This document shows, piece after piece, positions 7,416-16,600 of a stretch of DNA of 16,652 nucleotides (position 1 is its first letter; the number at the start of each line of letters is the position of its first letter). The stretch lies in the NCBI GenBank assembly GCA_937895515.1, contig CALAYS010000087.1:1-16652 (forward strand), given 5' to 3'. The notes under the pieces are model-generated. The model worked only from the letters and a program-made list of their open reading frames with translations. It was not told where the DNA came from and ran no database searches. Made by a program: the position numbers and the translations under genes. This stretch comes from an uncultured bacterium. Lineage in GTDB: Bacteria; Patescibacteriota; Minisyncoccia; Phycocordibacterales; UBA9973.

Positions 7416-10400
7416 TCATTCAATCCGTAAAATATTTTATGTCATTTTTTTAAATGATCCCACTTTATCTTAAAGTTATGTTTTTAATTTGTTAACTTTT
7501 GCTTTCATATATGGATTTATTTTTTCTTAACTAAGTGTTTTTTTGATCATATTGTTTAATCTTTAAATTCCAACATAAATTGGATAGCTTTCATAACATT
7601 GCGTAATCCCATCATTGTTATAATTAAAAATTTAATTTTCTGGATACATTACAAATTTTTTTAAATTATCAAAGATCTATGAAAGTTACGGATTTTCATT
7701 GGATTATATGATCGTTTGAAACATTTGCATTAAATATAATGTTTTCATTACACCAATTGATTTTTCATAATATTTCTATGTAAGACATTTAATGAGTTAA
7801 ATCTCATTAACATGCATTTTATTAACTTTTTAGAATTATTTCATAGAATTTTAATGAAGTCTATGGGCTGCTTATAACAATGAAACCAAATTTCTTTCAT
7901 TTTATTTTCCTGAAACAATATCACTTAAAATCTAAGGTACAGTCTAAAGTTTCATATAAATTTATTTATATATTTATGAATCTTAATAACTTTAGATCTA
8001 TCTATTTATATTTTACAAATTGACAATAAATTTAGACTATATTGCTTTCACATTATTTATATTTTATCCCATCCTTGAATTATTTTTAAAGTTTTAGATC
8101 AAATAATTTGCAACTTTAATTCTAAAGACATCATTTTATTCGGGAGCTGGTTATACACCTTTAACTTTCCAATTATATTTTATGTTTCGAATCAATTCTT
8201 CGATTGCATCAAATATTTTCTTATTGAATGCATGAATTTTTTTGATTTATTAGTTTATTCTTTCAATATAAGATACTATTCTCATTTTCTATGGTGCAGT
8301 TTATTAGGTTTACAATTTTATTTTTAAGTTATGTAACTACAATTATAGTATAAGCTATTTTCGTTTCATTCTCACATATTAAGGATACACTCTTGTTTTT
8401 TTTATGGTTTTTGTAATATATTATAAAAGTTACTTCATTAGTTCACTGTTTATAACAATATCTTCATCTTTTTTTACTTGTATTGGAAATGTAATATTTC
8501 TTAAACGAATTTTTGAAATGTGATCATTTATAAAAGTTTAAATTTATTATTTTTATTAAATTTTCAAAATTTTAAAAAAGTTTGAAATTGATTCATCAAA
8601 ATTATAACCAGATTTTAATATAAATTCTACTGTTTATGTCGGAAAAATGTTATATTTATTTCGTAAACTATCTAAAACCTAGTTTATTTATTGTTAAGAA
8701 AATTATTTTTCCATGCCATTTTAAATTTTATTTGCAATTTAATTTCTTTATTACATTATTTATTGTTTACGATATTTCTGTTTCTATTATTATTTCTTAA
8801 GCTCAAATTTGAGTTCGTTAATTTAATTTGTCAAATCACTTTTGATTTTTTCATTTTATTTTTGTTTTTATTTGTGCAATTTTACTTCATTTAACAATGT
8901 TTTATTAGTTTATTTTAACTGTTAAATGCTTTTAATTTATGCCTGAGAGTATAATTACTCTCTTTTTCTTAATAAATTTTAATAATTTTTTTTTTTTTTT
9001 TATAATTTAGGAAGTTAATATTGTGAATTAAGTATATTTAGTTTTTGAATTTATTTTTATAAATATTAAGCCTTTTGATTTATGTTTTAGATCTTTTTAA
9101 TTATTTGAAGTTTTCGGGCAAGTTAACGATATTGTGTAAATTTTTATTCATCCTACATAGAAGATAAAAACTTAAATTTTTATTAAATGTTATTTATCTG
9201 AACTTATATTTAATTTTCTTGATTTCTTGTAAATTTAACCGAATTGTATTTCCAATAGTCATCATTTTGATAACCATTTTATGCCATTGGAGGAAAATTA
9301 GTTTCGACACTTTTTGTAACTTTTTAATTTTTATATATTTTAATGATTTATTAAGTGTACTGCAAATATCTATCCAGATCGACTATTGTCTTACCATTTG
9401 TCGATAAAATTGGTACCAAATAAGCCAATATTTATTTAGCCATAATCGTTGAACGTAATGGTTATGGGGCTTTTAAAGATTAAACTTTATGTACTATATA
9501 AAAAATTTAATTTGCATGTTAATTGAAGTGTTTTGTCAGTTAACTTGACGATTGCAATAATGTTTACAATATTGTGAATGCTGATGGAGTCTAATATTGA
9601 CTATATTATTTTAGTGATGAATTAATTAAGTTTTTATTGTATCGAACTGTATACTAATTAAATTTGTTATTTAATTTTAGATAAAATTGAGTCTATCGAT
9701 ATAAAAGCTATATCTACTTAAATTGATCAGTCTACATCGAATTAAAGAAATCACTTAGAACAACTTCTCTAATATTGATATCATATACTTTGCAAAAGTC
9801 TTTAATAATATTATTTACAGCTTAAATATGTGATAAATAAATTATTCCATATTGTTAATCAAGGCTTGGCTTTCTACTATTTAAGAACATATTTTTATTT
9901 ATAAGTTATAAGTATTTTAGTTTTGGTTATTATTTAGCTATTGTAATAGGATTGACAACATTTATCAAAATACCTTAAACATAACTTCTAATGGTATTCA
10001 TTCTTAATTCATTTTGTCTTTTTGATTTGTACAAAATCTTTTTTTTTTACATGATTTATATAATCTATGATTATGCTTTTTTAATTGTAATTCCTACATT
10101 TTCAATATATTTCTTCATGTTTTCTGCAATAAGCCTATTTTTTAATTGAGCCAAATGATTATCTTTCTGATTTACTGTAGACATTAAAGATTGAGCTGTA
10201 TTAGTAATATAATTAACTACAGTTTAAACTTTAGTTACAGCTTTTGTTAAAGGTATTTAGGGAGGAAACGCTTTATATTATTAATTGAAAAAATTAACAA
10301 CTTCTTTTTGAATTTAAATAAGTTAAGTCGAATACGAAGTATCTCCTGATATTTTTAGAAAGAATTTAATTTGTTTTAAAAACTTTTATTTATTTTAATT

Positions 10401-11366
10401 AATCGATTTTTATAAAACAACTCCTATTTTATCATATTGTTAAAATAGATCTCTCTATAAAATACCTAAATCTTCGGTTTATGTTTAAAAACCATATTAA
10501 TTTTGTGAACTAATTGTTAACATTTCACTTTCACGTATTTAGTTGTACATCCCATACAATTAATTTCCGATTAAAACTAATCCTTTCATGTATGTCATTA
10601 TCACACATTTAATATAGAAAATTTGATGTTTTAAAACCATCCTTGTTAGTGCGATCTTGAAATTCTATTATATAACTTATAAAGTGATTGTTTATAATTA
10701 TATTTATAGTTAATATATCTTTTATAACAATGGTTCAAATATGTTATGAGAGATGCAATATCCTACAAACTTTCTACCATTTGATGTTGTTAACGAAATA
10801 AAAAGTTAATTTGCCAATTTTTATATATATTGCATTTTTTATTCCATTAACCATATAAAGTTCTATTATAATTATATTTTGCTTCCATGGATTTATGTAA
10901 CATGCTATAAAATTCTATTTACAATTATTATGTACTGTCTTCTGTTAACCTCATATATATTTTATTTTTTATCTCTGTGTACTTTTAGATTCAATAAATA
11001 CTTTTCATTTAAAATTCTCCCAATAGTAAATATTTTAGTTATTATGATATCATTAAACTTATTTTATTTAACAATCGCTGAAGCCCAATTGACACATCTT
11101 TAACAGTCTGGAATTTATTAGAGTCTTGGAATCAATGATAATGATTTGATATTTAAAGCTAATGAAAATAAAGCTTATGATGTTACTTATGTCTATTTTA
11201 TCACTTATCGTATGATTTGAGAAGGGTTTTTTTTAAATTATTTTAAAAGTATTGACGACATCGGTGAGACAGAAGTTTGTTTGCCATTAGTAATTTGCTA
11301 TCTTTTTTAAATTGCATTTTTGATAGATTAAATCTCTTAATAAAGTGATTTTGGTTTTTTATTCAT
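7416..11366 (-). CDS. Giant coiled-coil protein (1316 aa), probable structural protein
   Basis: The minus-strand frame is open without any TGA for 1316 codons, starting at the ATG at 11366, 36 nt after the minor capsid gene and in the same frame. With TAA = Glu, residues about 755-885 form a charged coiled coil (for example NYENLLRKREELYSQAEIKS), flanked by long helical domains. The C-terminal 430 residues contain more globular-looking segments (MYPENEIFNYNNDGITQCYE). No Walker A, polymerase, nuclease or protease motif is seen. Position beside the penton-like gene suggests a large internal or vertex-associated virion protein (inference). A run of 16 T on the plus strand (8986-9001) falls inside the gene. 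A one-base error there would split the ORF, with one alternative frame ending at 8831. Confidence 0.8.
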
Positions 11367-11402
11367 GGATAAATTAATTATTATATTTAAAAGTTTATTT
11401 TT

Positions 11403-11981
11403 TCACAAATGAACATGAATCAATTTGAAACATAATTCGACTGGCGATGTCAAAAATTATGTTAGTGGGAGTGTTGAATCATCAAGATATATTTACAATT
11501 GGAGATTTCTTAGTGCTCCTAAACTCCAAACATTTTACATTTGACTTCTATATATAAGATCTCTTGACGTGAGGCCCATTTATGTTTTAATCGTTGTACT
11601 TACAAGATTAAGTACTAAAAATATTATTGTTGGAGATCCTTGTTTATCCGAATACCCTGAAAAGTTTCTAAATCCAAAACTGATTTTTTGTGGGAAATCA
11701 TCGCCAATATAGTTTGTCAAAATAGTTTGGAAATTAAAAGTAGCAAGTGTAACTCCTTTTTAATTCGGTTTTAAAAAAGGAATATTGTATGACCAATAAC
11801 AAGATGGGTCATCTTGAAGAGGAGATTGAATTGTAAATGAAAAAGTTTAAACTGTTTGATTACTCGCTCCATATTGATCTTATTTATAAGTTGACACTAC
11901 TGATATAGGTTTTGATTGGCCTTTATCGTTTGCCAATGTTGGTTTTCTCTTTTCTTTTGACAATGATGTTAACCCAAACAT
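11403..11981 (-). CDS. Minor capsid protein candidate, penton-like single jelly roll (192 aa)
   Basis: ATG at 11981. After a basic N-terminal arm (about residues 1-35), the sequence alternates short beta-strand-like segments, including TVETFSFTI, GVTLATFNF, KISFGFRNFSGY and PTIIFLVLNLV. It ends with LRNLQLEIYLDDSTLPL...VELCFKLI, the strand-turn-strand ending typical of Polinton and virophage penton proteins (R-x-L-x-[VL]-x-[LI]-x-D-x-x-x-x-x-[LV]). The length fits a single jelly roll. It lies close to the major capsid gene, as is usual in these viruses. The fold assignment rests on pattern only. It is followed in frame, after one TGA, by the giant ORF, and is divergent from the gene at 12001 with 19 nt between the starts. 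Confidence 0.7.
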
Positions 11982-12000
11982 TTGAATAATTATTATAAAA
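11982..12000. promoter_or_regulatory. 19-nt A/T-rich divergent intergenic region
   Basis: The spacer between start codons at 11981 (-) and 12001 (+) contains a single G. Both the penton-like gene and the pVI-like gene must be driven from here or from inside the neighbouring coding sequence. ATTATTATAAAA directly precedes the plus-strand ATG. Confidence 0.3.
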
Positions 12001-12789
12001 ATGTTTTTAGCAAGACCAATTTTAACAACAATAGCATCTAAAGCTGCTCCTTGGTTAATTTCAAAAGCTGTTGGTGCTGTAAAAGGATTAGTTGATAAAT
12101 ATGTCACCCATAAAGATGTTAATAGCGTTGTTAACAAAGTTGTTGACGTTTATGGTTAAAAATTGAAAAATCACAAAGTTTTTGATTTTAATCAAAATAA
12201 AAAATAAGAAAAAAATCAATAACTAAAGAAAACCATTAATTAACTAAGAATGCCATATAATAAGTAATATCAAAATTATGGGTATCAGCCTTCTCAAAAT
12301 TAAATTAATAGATTTAACTTTGAAAAACCAAAATATATACCAAAACCATAATATAGAAATAATTATAATGAAATGCGAAAGAATAAGTCTTAGATTTTAA
12401 GAAATAAATCTATGTTTCAATAAAATCCATCTAATTATCAGTCAATGTTTTAGAGCTATTATAAAAACAAACCAGTGGTATCTATTCAGCCTTCATATTC
12501 ATAAAGACCAACCCAAATAAATTATAATGATTACGAATAAAAAAGAAAGAATTATGATTATGATGATAACACCTCAATGCAAGTAATGCGGAATAACGAT
12601 TATGATAACATTTCAAGACCAGCAATGAGGAGTAACGATTATGATAACCTTTCAAGACCAGTAATGAGGAATAACGATTATTATGACAACGATTACGGAA
12701 CTCCTTATAGAAATAGAAACTTTGTAAACGATTAGATTTATAATAATCCATAAAAAAGGGTTAATGATTATAATTACACAAGATATTGA
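12001..12789 (+). CDS. Virion protein candidate with amphipathic N-terminus and Asn/Asp/Tyr-rich repeats (262 aa)
   Basis: ATG to TGA. Residues 1-35 form a strongly amphipathic, net-positive helix (PILTTIASKAAPWLISKAVG), followed by a second helix (about 36-56). The remainder is low-complexity and basic/aromatic, rich in Asn, Tyr, Pro and Arg. It includes a 13-residue repeat beginning MRNNDYDN at residues 196-208 and 209-221, with a partial third copy. The layout of a membrane-active amphipathic helix plus a disordered basic body resembles adenovirus pVI or pX-type minor virion proteins, and the gene lies between the penton-like and major capsid genes. That analogy is inference; no sequence family is recognised. 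It converges with the next minus-strand gene, with only one base between the two stop codons. Confidence 0.8.
12586..12690 (+). repeat. 39-bp coding tandem repeat
   Basis: Units at 12586-12624 and 12625-12663 and a partial unit from 12664 encode M-R-x-N-D-Y-D-N-x-S-R-P-x. The codons for NDYDN are the same in both full units (AAC GAT TAT GAT AAC), suggesting recent duplication. Confidence 0.85.
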
Positions 12790-12790
12790 A

Positions 12791-13729
12791 TCAAAGCTTA
12801 CTTTTTGTTGTAATTTGATTTGTCGCAGTTCGTTGTTTCGCCAAATTAGATTGTGCTTTCATAATTTAATTATCTTAAACTATATTTCTTTATCTATCGA
12901 TATTTTATTCATATTTTTCCAATATACTGACTTCAGACAAATATCTCTATCTTTTTAGATTTCCAATTTGCAGTTACGATAGATTATTGATTCTTTACCA
13001 ATGATGTTACATTTACCCTTTATATTTAGGTTCTTTAAACATCGTCTTTAGAATATAAATCACTTGTTTGTTGACAACATCTTAATATGATGCAGACTAT
13101 TATGTTAATTATGTAATTTTACTTTTAATAAGAATAGAATTTTTTTTTTTTGTAATTTATTAATTATTAAGTTAGTAAGGCACTGCATATGTATTAAACA
13201 ATAAAATTTGTAGATCATTGTATTATATTTCGTGATTAAATATCTGTAGAACTTTTTACATAACTTAATATATCTTATGAATTACCATTCGTTTAATAAC
13301 ATTTCTTCTATTTTAATTAAGAACCAACTAAATTAAAGCTTATAATCTCGATTGAATTGATTCTCCATATTGTTAAAGAAGTTGTAAGATTTTGGTTTAT
13401 TGTTGTGTTGTATCAATTTTCTTGCCAGTAACATCATATACAGGTTTTTGAGATTATTAAATAACATATACTAAAGTTTATTCGTAAGTTTTTGCTATAA
13501 AGCCCATTATTGATAACATTTTAAATTTCTATGTATCTGTTTATTTTGTCAAAATTGGAGATGTCATTTGGATTTTGAGAGGATTTAGAATATTGCTTAT
13601 TGATTATTAAATATGATCTTTTGGAGGTGGAGTTTACGATGTGTGGTTATCGATAATATGCTTTATTTGTTGAGCTTTAATGATAGATTACTTTACTTAT
13701 AAATCTGTCTGTCCTTGCTATTAAATCAT
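12791..13729 (-). CDS. Hypothetical alpha-helical protein (312 aa)
   Basis: The frame is open from the ATG at 13729 to the TGA at 12791 with many TAA codons. The N-terminus is acidic and Pro-containing (HTSETPPPKDHIEE). A central helical domain follows (MLSIMGFIAKTYEETLVYVI, SRLEALIELVLNENRRNVIK), and a charged coiled-coil-like region (about 240-290) precedes a basic tail. No catalytic motif is visible. A run of 12 T on the plus strand near 13140-13151 encodes a Lys tract. It lies between the pVI-like and major capsid genes, so a structural or assembly role is likely by position only. The start is 20 nt from the start of the capsid gene. Confidence 0.75.
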
Positions 13730-13749
13730 ATAATATTTATATATATATT
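13730..13749. promoter_or_regulatory. 20-nt A/T-only divergent spacer upstream of the major capsid gene
   Basis: The entire gap between start codons at 13729 (-) and 13750 (+) is A/T. It carries ATAATATTTATA (13730-13741), the same 12-mer as at 5072-5083; a shorter TAATATTTATA occurs at 4254-4264. The context suggests a bidirectional core promoter, but A/T composition makes chance matches likely. Confidence 0.4.
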
Positions 13750-15903
13750 ATGAATTAACCTACACCTTAATTCCAAAAGATTTAATCGAAACTTCCAACT
13801 TAAATTTTATTTTCTAAAGTCGCACCAAAAGGATATCCTTGTGTTTATAAATAATGGATTAATGATCCATTAACTGGAAATAAAACTTGGGCAAGAAATG
13901 ATATTGTCAGATTTAATTTTATGAATTCAAAAAGAGGAACTTTTGATCCATATCGATCATTTTTATAAATAACTGTTGCAGTTGATCCAAATGATTTACC
14001 AGTTGGATTATTGCAAGTAGACAATTCTGCTCATTCTTTTATTAATCAAATGGTTATTTATTCAAATAATAGATAAGTTTAAAGAATTACATAATATTCA
14101 GTCCTACTATCTTATTTAAATGACATTGGAATGAATTAATTTTTATCATAAGGCAGATAAGCATAGGGATTAGGTTACGGATCTCATGATACTATGCCTT
14201 TTTATAAAGCTTAAAATTCCATAACACAAACAGGTCGTGTACAATATTATGGTCCAACATAATTTGTCAATTGTTCAACTGTTTCAACAGGAACTATATT
14301 TCCAACTATAGGAAATAACTGGCCAATAGCAACAACAACTGCAGCAAATTCATGTTTAATAAATGTTACAAAAAGTGTGAAAGGACATGTTACAAATGCT
14401 AATCCGATACTTTTCCCGAATGATAAAAATGGTGGTACTTTTGATCCTCTTTCAAATACAAATGTTGGATATACTCCTCTAATGCAATATTGTTTGGATT
14501 ATACGGGATATGCTCAGAATTTCAGAACGTAATATATGACAAATATAATAAATGGTAAATACCCATAATCACCTTCTTCTATCCCAAACTGGGAAACTAA
14601 ACTACCAAAAAATATATCAAACTCACAATTTCCATTTACATTTTCTAAATAAAAATTTTACACTCCAGTGCCTTCTTAGAAATTACATTTATTACTTCCA
14701 GGTAGTGATAAAGGAGGATAAATAACTTGCTAACCTGTATGTTCAAATTTAGGATTTACTTCGTTATTCTCACCTTTTTTTACGAAAGGAGCTTTTTAAC
14801 CATTTATTTCTCCAACCGTTCCTCAAATATCGATTCAAAACGGAGTTATATTAAAATCAAAAATACCAATATTGAGAAGAAAATTTAAAATACCAATTGC
14901 TTCAGCAGTAATGGGATGCTTAATAGATCCTGTGTCATACATGTTGATTCCTTTAGAAGCAATTAATGATGTTTTAATGTAATTAACATTAGATCAATAT
15001 GCCATGTTTACATCAGGTTATAATGATATTTGTTAATTGGACAATATAGGAATAAAACTTCAACAATTGAGATGTTGGAATATATAAAGAATTCAATATA
15101 AACTTCATACTTATTTTTTCATTGACAATGAAATTTAATAATATTTGAGAACATCACTTTATCAATAAATTATCATGGTCAATAATTTCTGGTCATTAGG
15201 AAACCAATATCAAATTCAAGGAGGAACATTAGTTAATAACACATATATTGTCGGTTGTTCTTCTTCTCATTTAAACGAAGTTGTATGTTTATTTATTTCA
15301 AATGATTATCAAAAATACTCATTTTGTCGAAAACATTTTAGACTATCAAATAATATTCGTCGATTCTGGTCGAAATTAGCGGTAGATTATTGGCCACCTC
15401 AGCCATTTAAAGGAAATGGAGGAAATATAGCTTCAAATAATTTATAAGATGATAATACAATATTCATTGAAAATTTATACTGGGCAAATAATTACATGTT
15501 TTCTAAAAACTCAATACCTAGAATAAACACATATAATTTTGCAATTAATTAAAGAGCATATAATCCGACAAACACTCAAACATTTTATGATCCTAGTATG
15601 TTAAATAATCCTTCATATAATTTTACATAAAAATCAATAAATGCTGATACAGCATTAGGAATGCCATATATACATTAAAATCGTTATGTCGGCAAAGCGG
15701 CATATGCGATTGTATATACTCCTTTTTTGACTCAGTCGGGGATTCTACAAGGTATAAATGTTTCGGGTTTGAGTACATTTTAAGTTGTTTTTGAGACTGA
15801 TAGTTCATAAGTATTCCCAAGAGACCAAACATTATATATATTTTGTAAATCTTCAGTAATTGTAAAATACACGAAGGATGGAATAATCACAATTGGACGT
15901 TGA
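13750..15903 (+). CDS. Major capsid protein, double jelly-roll, Polinton-like virus type (717 aa)
   Basis: ATG at 13750, TGA at 15901. The length suits a double jelly-roll major capsid protein. Landmarks of the Polinton/adintovirus/virophage family are present. They include NSAHSFINQMVIYSN then EVERITEYSVLLSYLND (residues 92-125), the usual signature in the first jelly roll. IPLEAINDVLMELTLDQYAM follows at about 400-419. A C-terminal stretch begins GKAAYAIVYTPF at 648 and continues through SGINVSG-like and LYIFCKSSVIVKYTKDGI strands at the end. The VERITEY motif only fits the family when TAA is read as Glu. The protein would form the trimeric capsomer of an icosahedral particle. It is divergent from the 312-aa gene, and its stop is shared as TGATCA with the small minus-strand gene that follows. 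Confidence 0.88.
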
Positions 15904-16056
15904 TCAATTACAGAAAAATTTATTTATATCATCCATTAACAATCCACCTGCAAATTTCTTTAAATGAATATAAAAAAATATATTTTTTTCATACTTTGAA
16001 CATTTTAATATTGACGAACCAACTAATGACATTATTATCACAAAGAATAAAACCAT
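15904..16056 (-). CDS. Small protein with hydrophobic, signal-like N-terminus (50 aa)
   Basis: The minus-strand ATG at 16056 opens MVLFFVIIMSLVGSSILK, a good signal peptide or membrane anchor, followed by a basic/aromatic segment and an acidic end (GGLLMDDINKFFCN). It contains no TAA or TAG. The stop codon abuts the capsid stop exactly (TGATCA at 15901-15906), the same arrangement as at 5368-5373, which supports it as a real gene in a compact genome. No family is recognised, and the short length keeps confidence moderate. Confidence 0.5.
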   Translation of the reverse strand: MVLFFVIIMSLVGSSILKCSKYEKNIFFYIHLKKFAGGLLMDDINKFFCN

Positions 16057-16129
16057 GCTTTATTTTTTAAACCAATCAAATTATATTATATATAAAAAGT
16101 GATATGTTTTTTATTTTTTAATAAAAAAT
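16057..16129. promoter_or_regulatory. A/T-rich region upstream of histone H3, with TATA-like box
   Basis: This 73-nt gap separates the divergent starts at 16056 (-) and 16130 (+). It contains TATATTATATATAAAAAG about 40 nt before the H3 ATG, the best TATA-like candidate in the window. In so A/T-rich a region the match is only suggestive. Confidence 0.35.
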
Positions 16130-16591
16130 ATGGCCAGAACAAAAAATACGGCACAAAAATCTTTAGCAAAAGAATACAAAAGATTGGGAATATAATAACC
16201 GAGAGTTGGAAGGGGGAAAGGAACGAAATCAATTTAAAAATTTAAGAAAATGAGGGAACATAATGGAAAAAGTTTGAAGAATAAATAAAATTAAAAAAAG
16301 GGACGAAAAATTGGGTAAAAAATAGCAAAATAAATAAGAGAACAGAGATCAAGAGTTGATTTATTAATCAGAAAAATGCCTTTTCAACGTCTTGTAAGAT
16401 AAATTTTATTTTAACAAAAAACTGTTTATAGAATGCAAACTTCAGCAGTTCTTGCTCTACAATAAGCATGTTAAGGTTTTTTAGTAGGTTTTTTTTAAGA
16501 TGCATACTTAATTGCAATAAACTCAAAAAGAATTACCTTACTCCCAAGAGATTTGGCATTAGCAAAAAAAATAAGAGGGTTGAATTTTTGA
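16130..16591 (+). CDS. Divergent histone H3 (153 aa)
   Basis: The N-terminus MARTKNTAQKS keeps T3, K4, K9 and S10 of canonical H3 (ARTKQTARKS). The tail from about residue 12 to 70 is unlike any standard H3: basic, with GRGKGTKS and no K14 or K27 context. The histone fold is clear from residue 78 (LLIRKMPFQRLVREIL), through MQTSAVLALQEACEGFLVGF, to KRITLLPRDLALAKKIRG near the C-terminus. Loop 1 has canonical H3 length, arguing against a centromeric variant, although EDAYL is CENP-A-like. Canonical Cys110 and His113 are replaced by Ile and Asn. It is longer than the usual 136 codons. It lies 226 nt after the capsid gene on the same strand, with the same A/T-rich coding style. It could be element-encoded and used to package DNA, or a flanking host variant; the contig ends too soon to decide. 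Confidence 0.93.
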
Positions 16592-16600
16592 TTTTTTATA

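Noticed and set aside
10930..11219. Plus-strand ORF with a hydrophobic N-terminus and an apparent secreted domain
   Set aside because: It lies wholly antisense to the 1316-aa minus-strand ORF, which is far longer and protein-like; treated as a shadow.
12764..12958. Plus-strand hydrophobic ORF after the pVI-like gene
   Set aside because: It is antisense to the 312-aa minus-strand gene.
16130..16591. Centromeric H3 (CENP-A/CenH3)
   Set aside because: EDAYL and the C-terminal RGL resemble CENP-A, but loop 1 has canonical H3 length and the N-terminus keeps ARTK; a divergent H3 is preferred, though not proven.
1..16600. Standard-code ORFs of 60-100 codons throughout
   Set aside because: They are fragments between reassigned TAA/TAG codons or shadows on the opposite strand of long TGA-only-stop ORFs.
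1..16600. TAA/TAG read as glutamine (Tetrahymena/Paramecium code)
   Set aside because: It gives the same ORFs but places Gln at Glu-conserved columns of H3, the SANT-like domain and the capsid protein; Glu fits better.
1..16600. Ciliate telomeric repeats (C4A2/C4A4 type) marking a chromosome end
   Set aside because: None are present at either end of the window.
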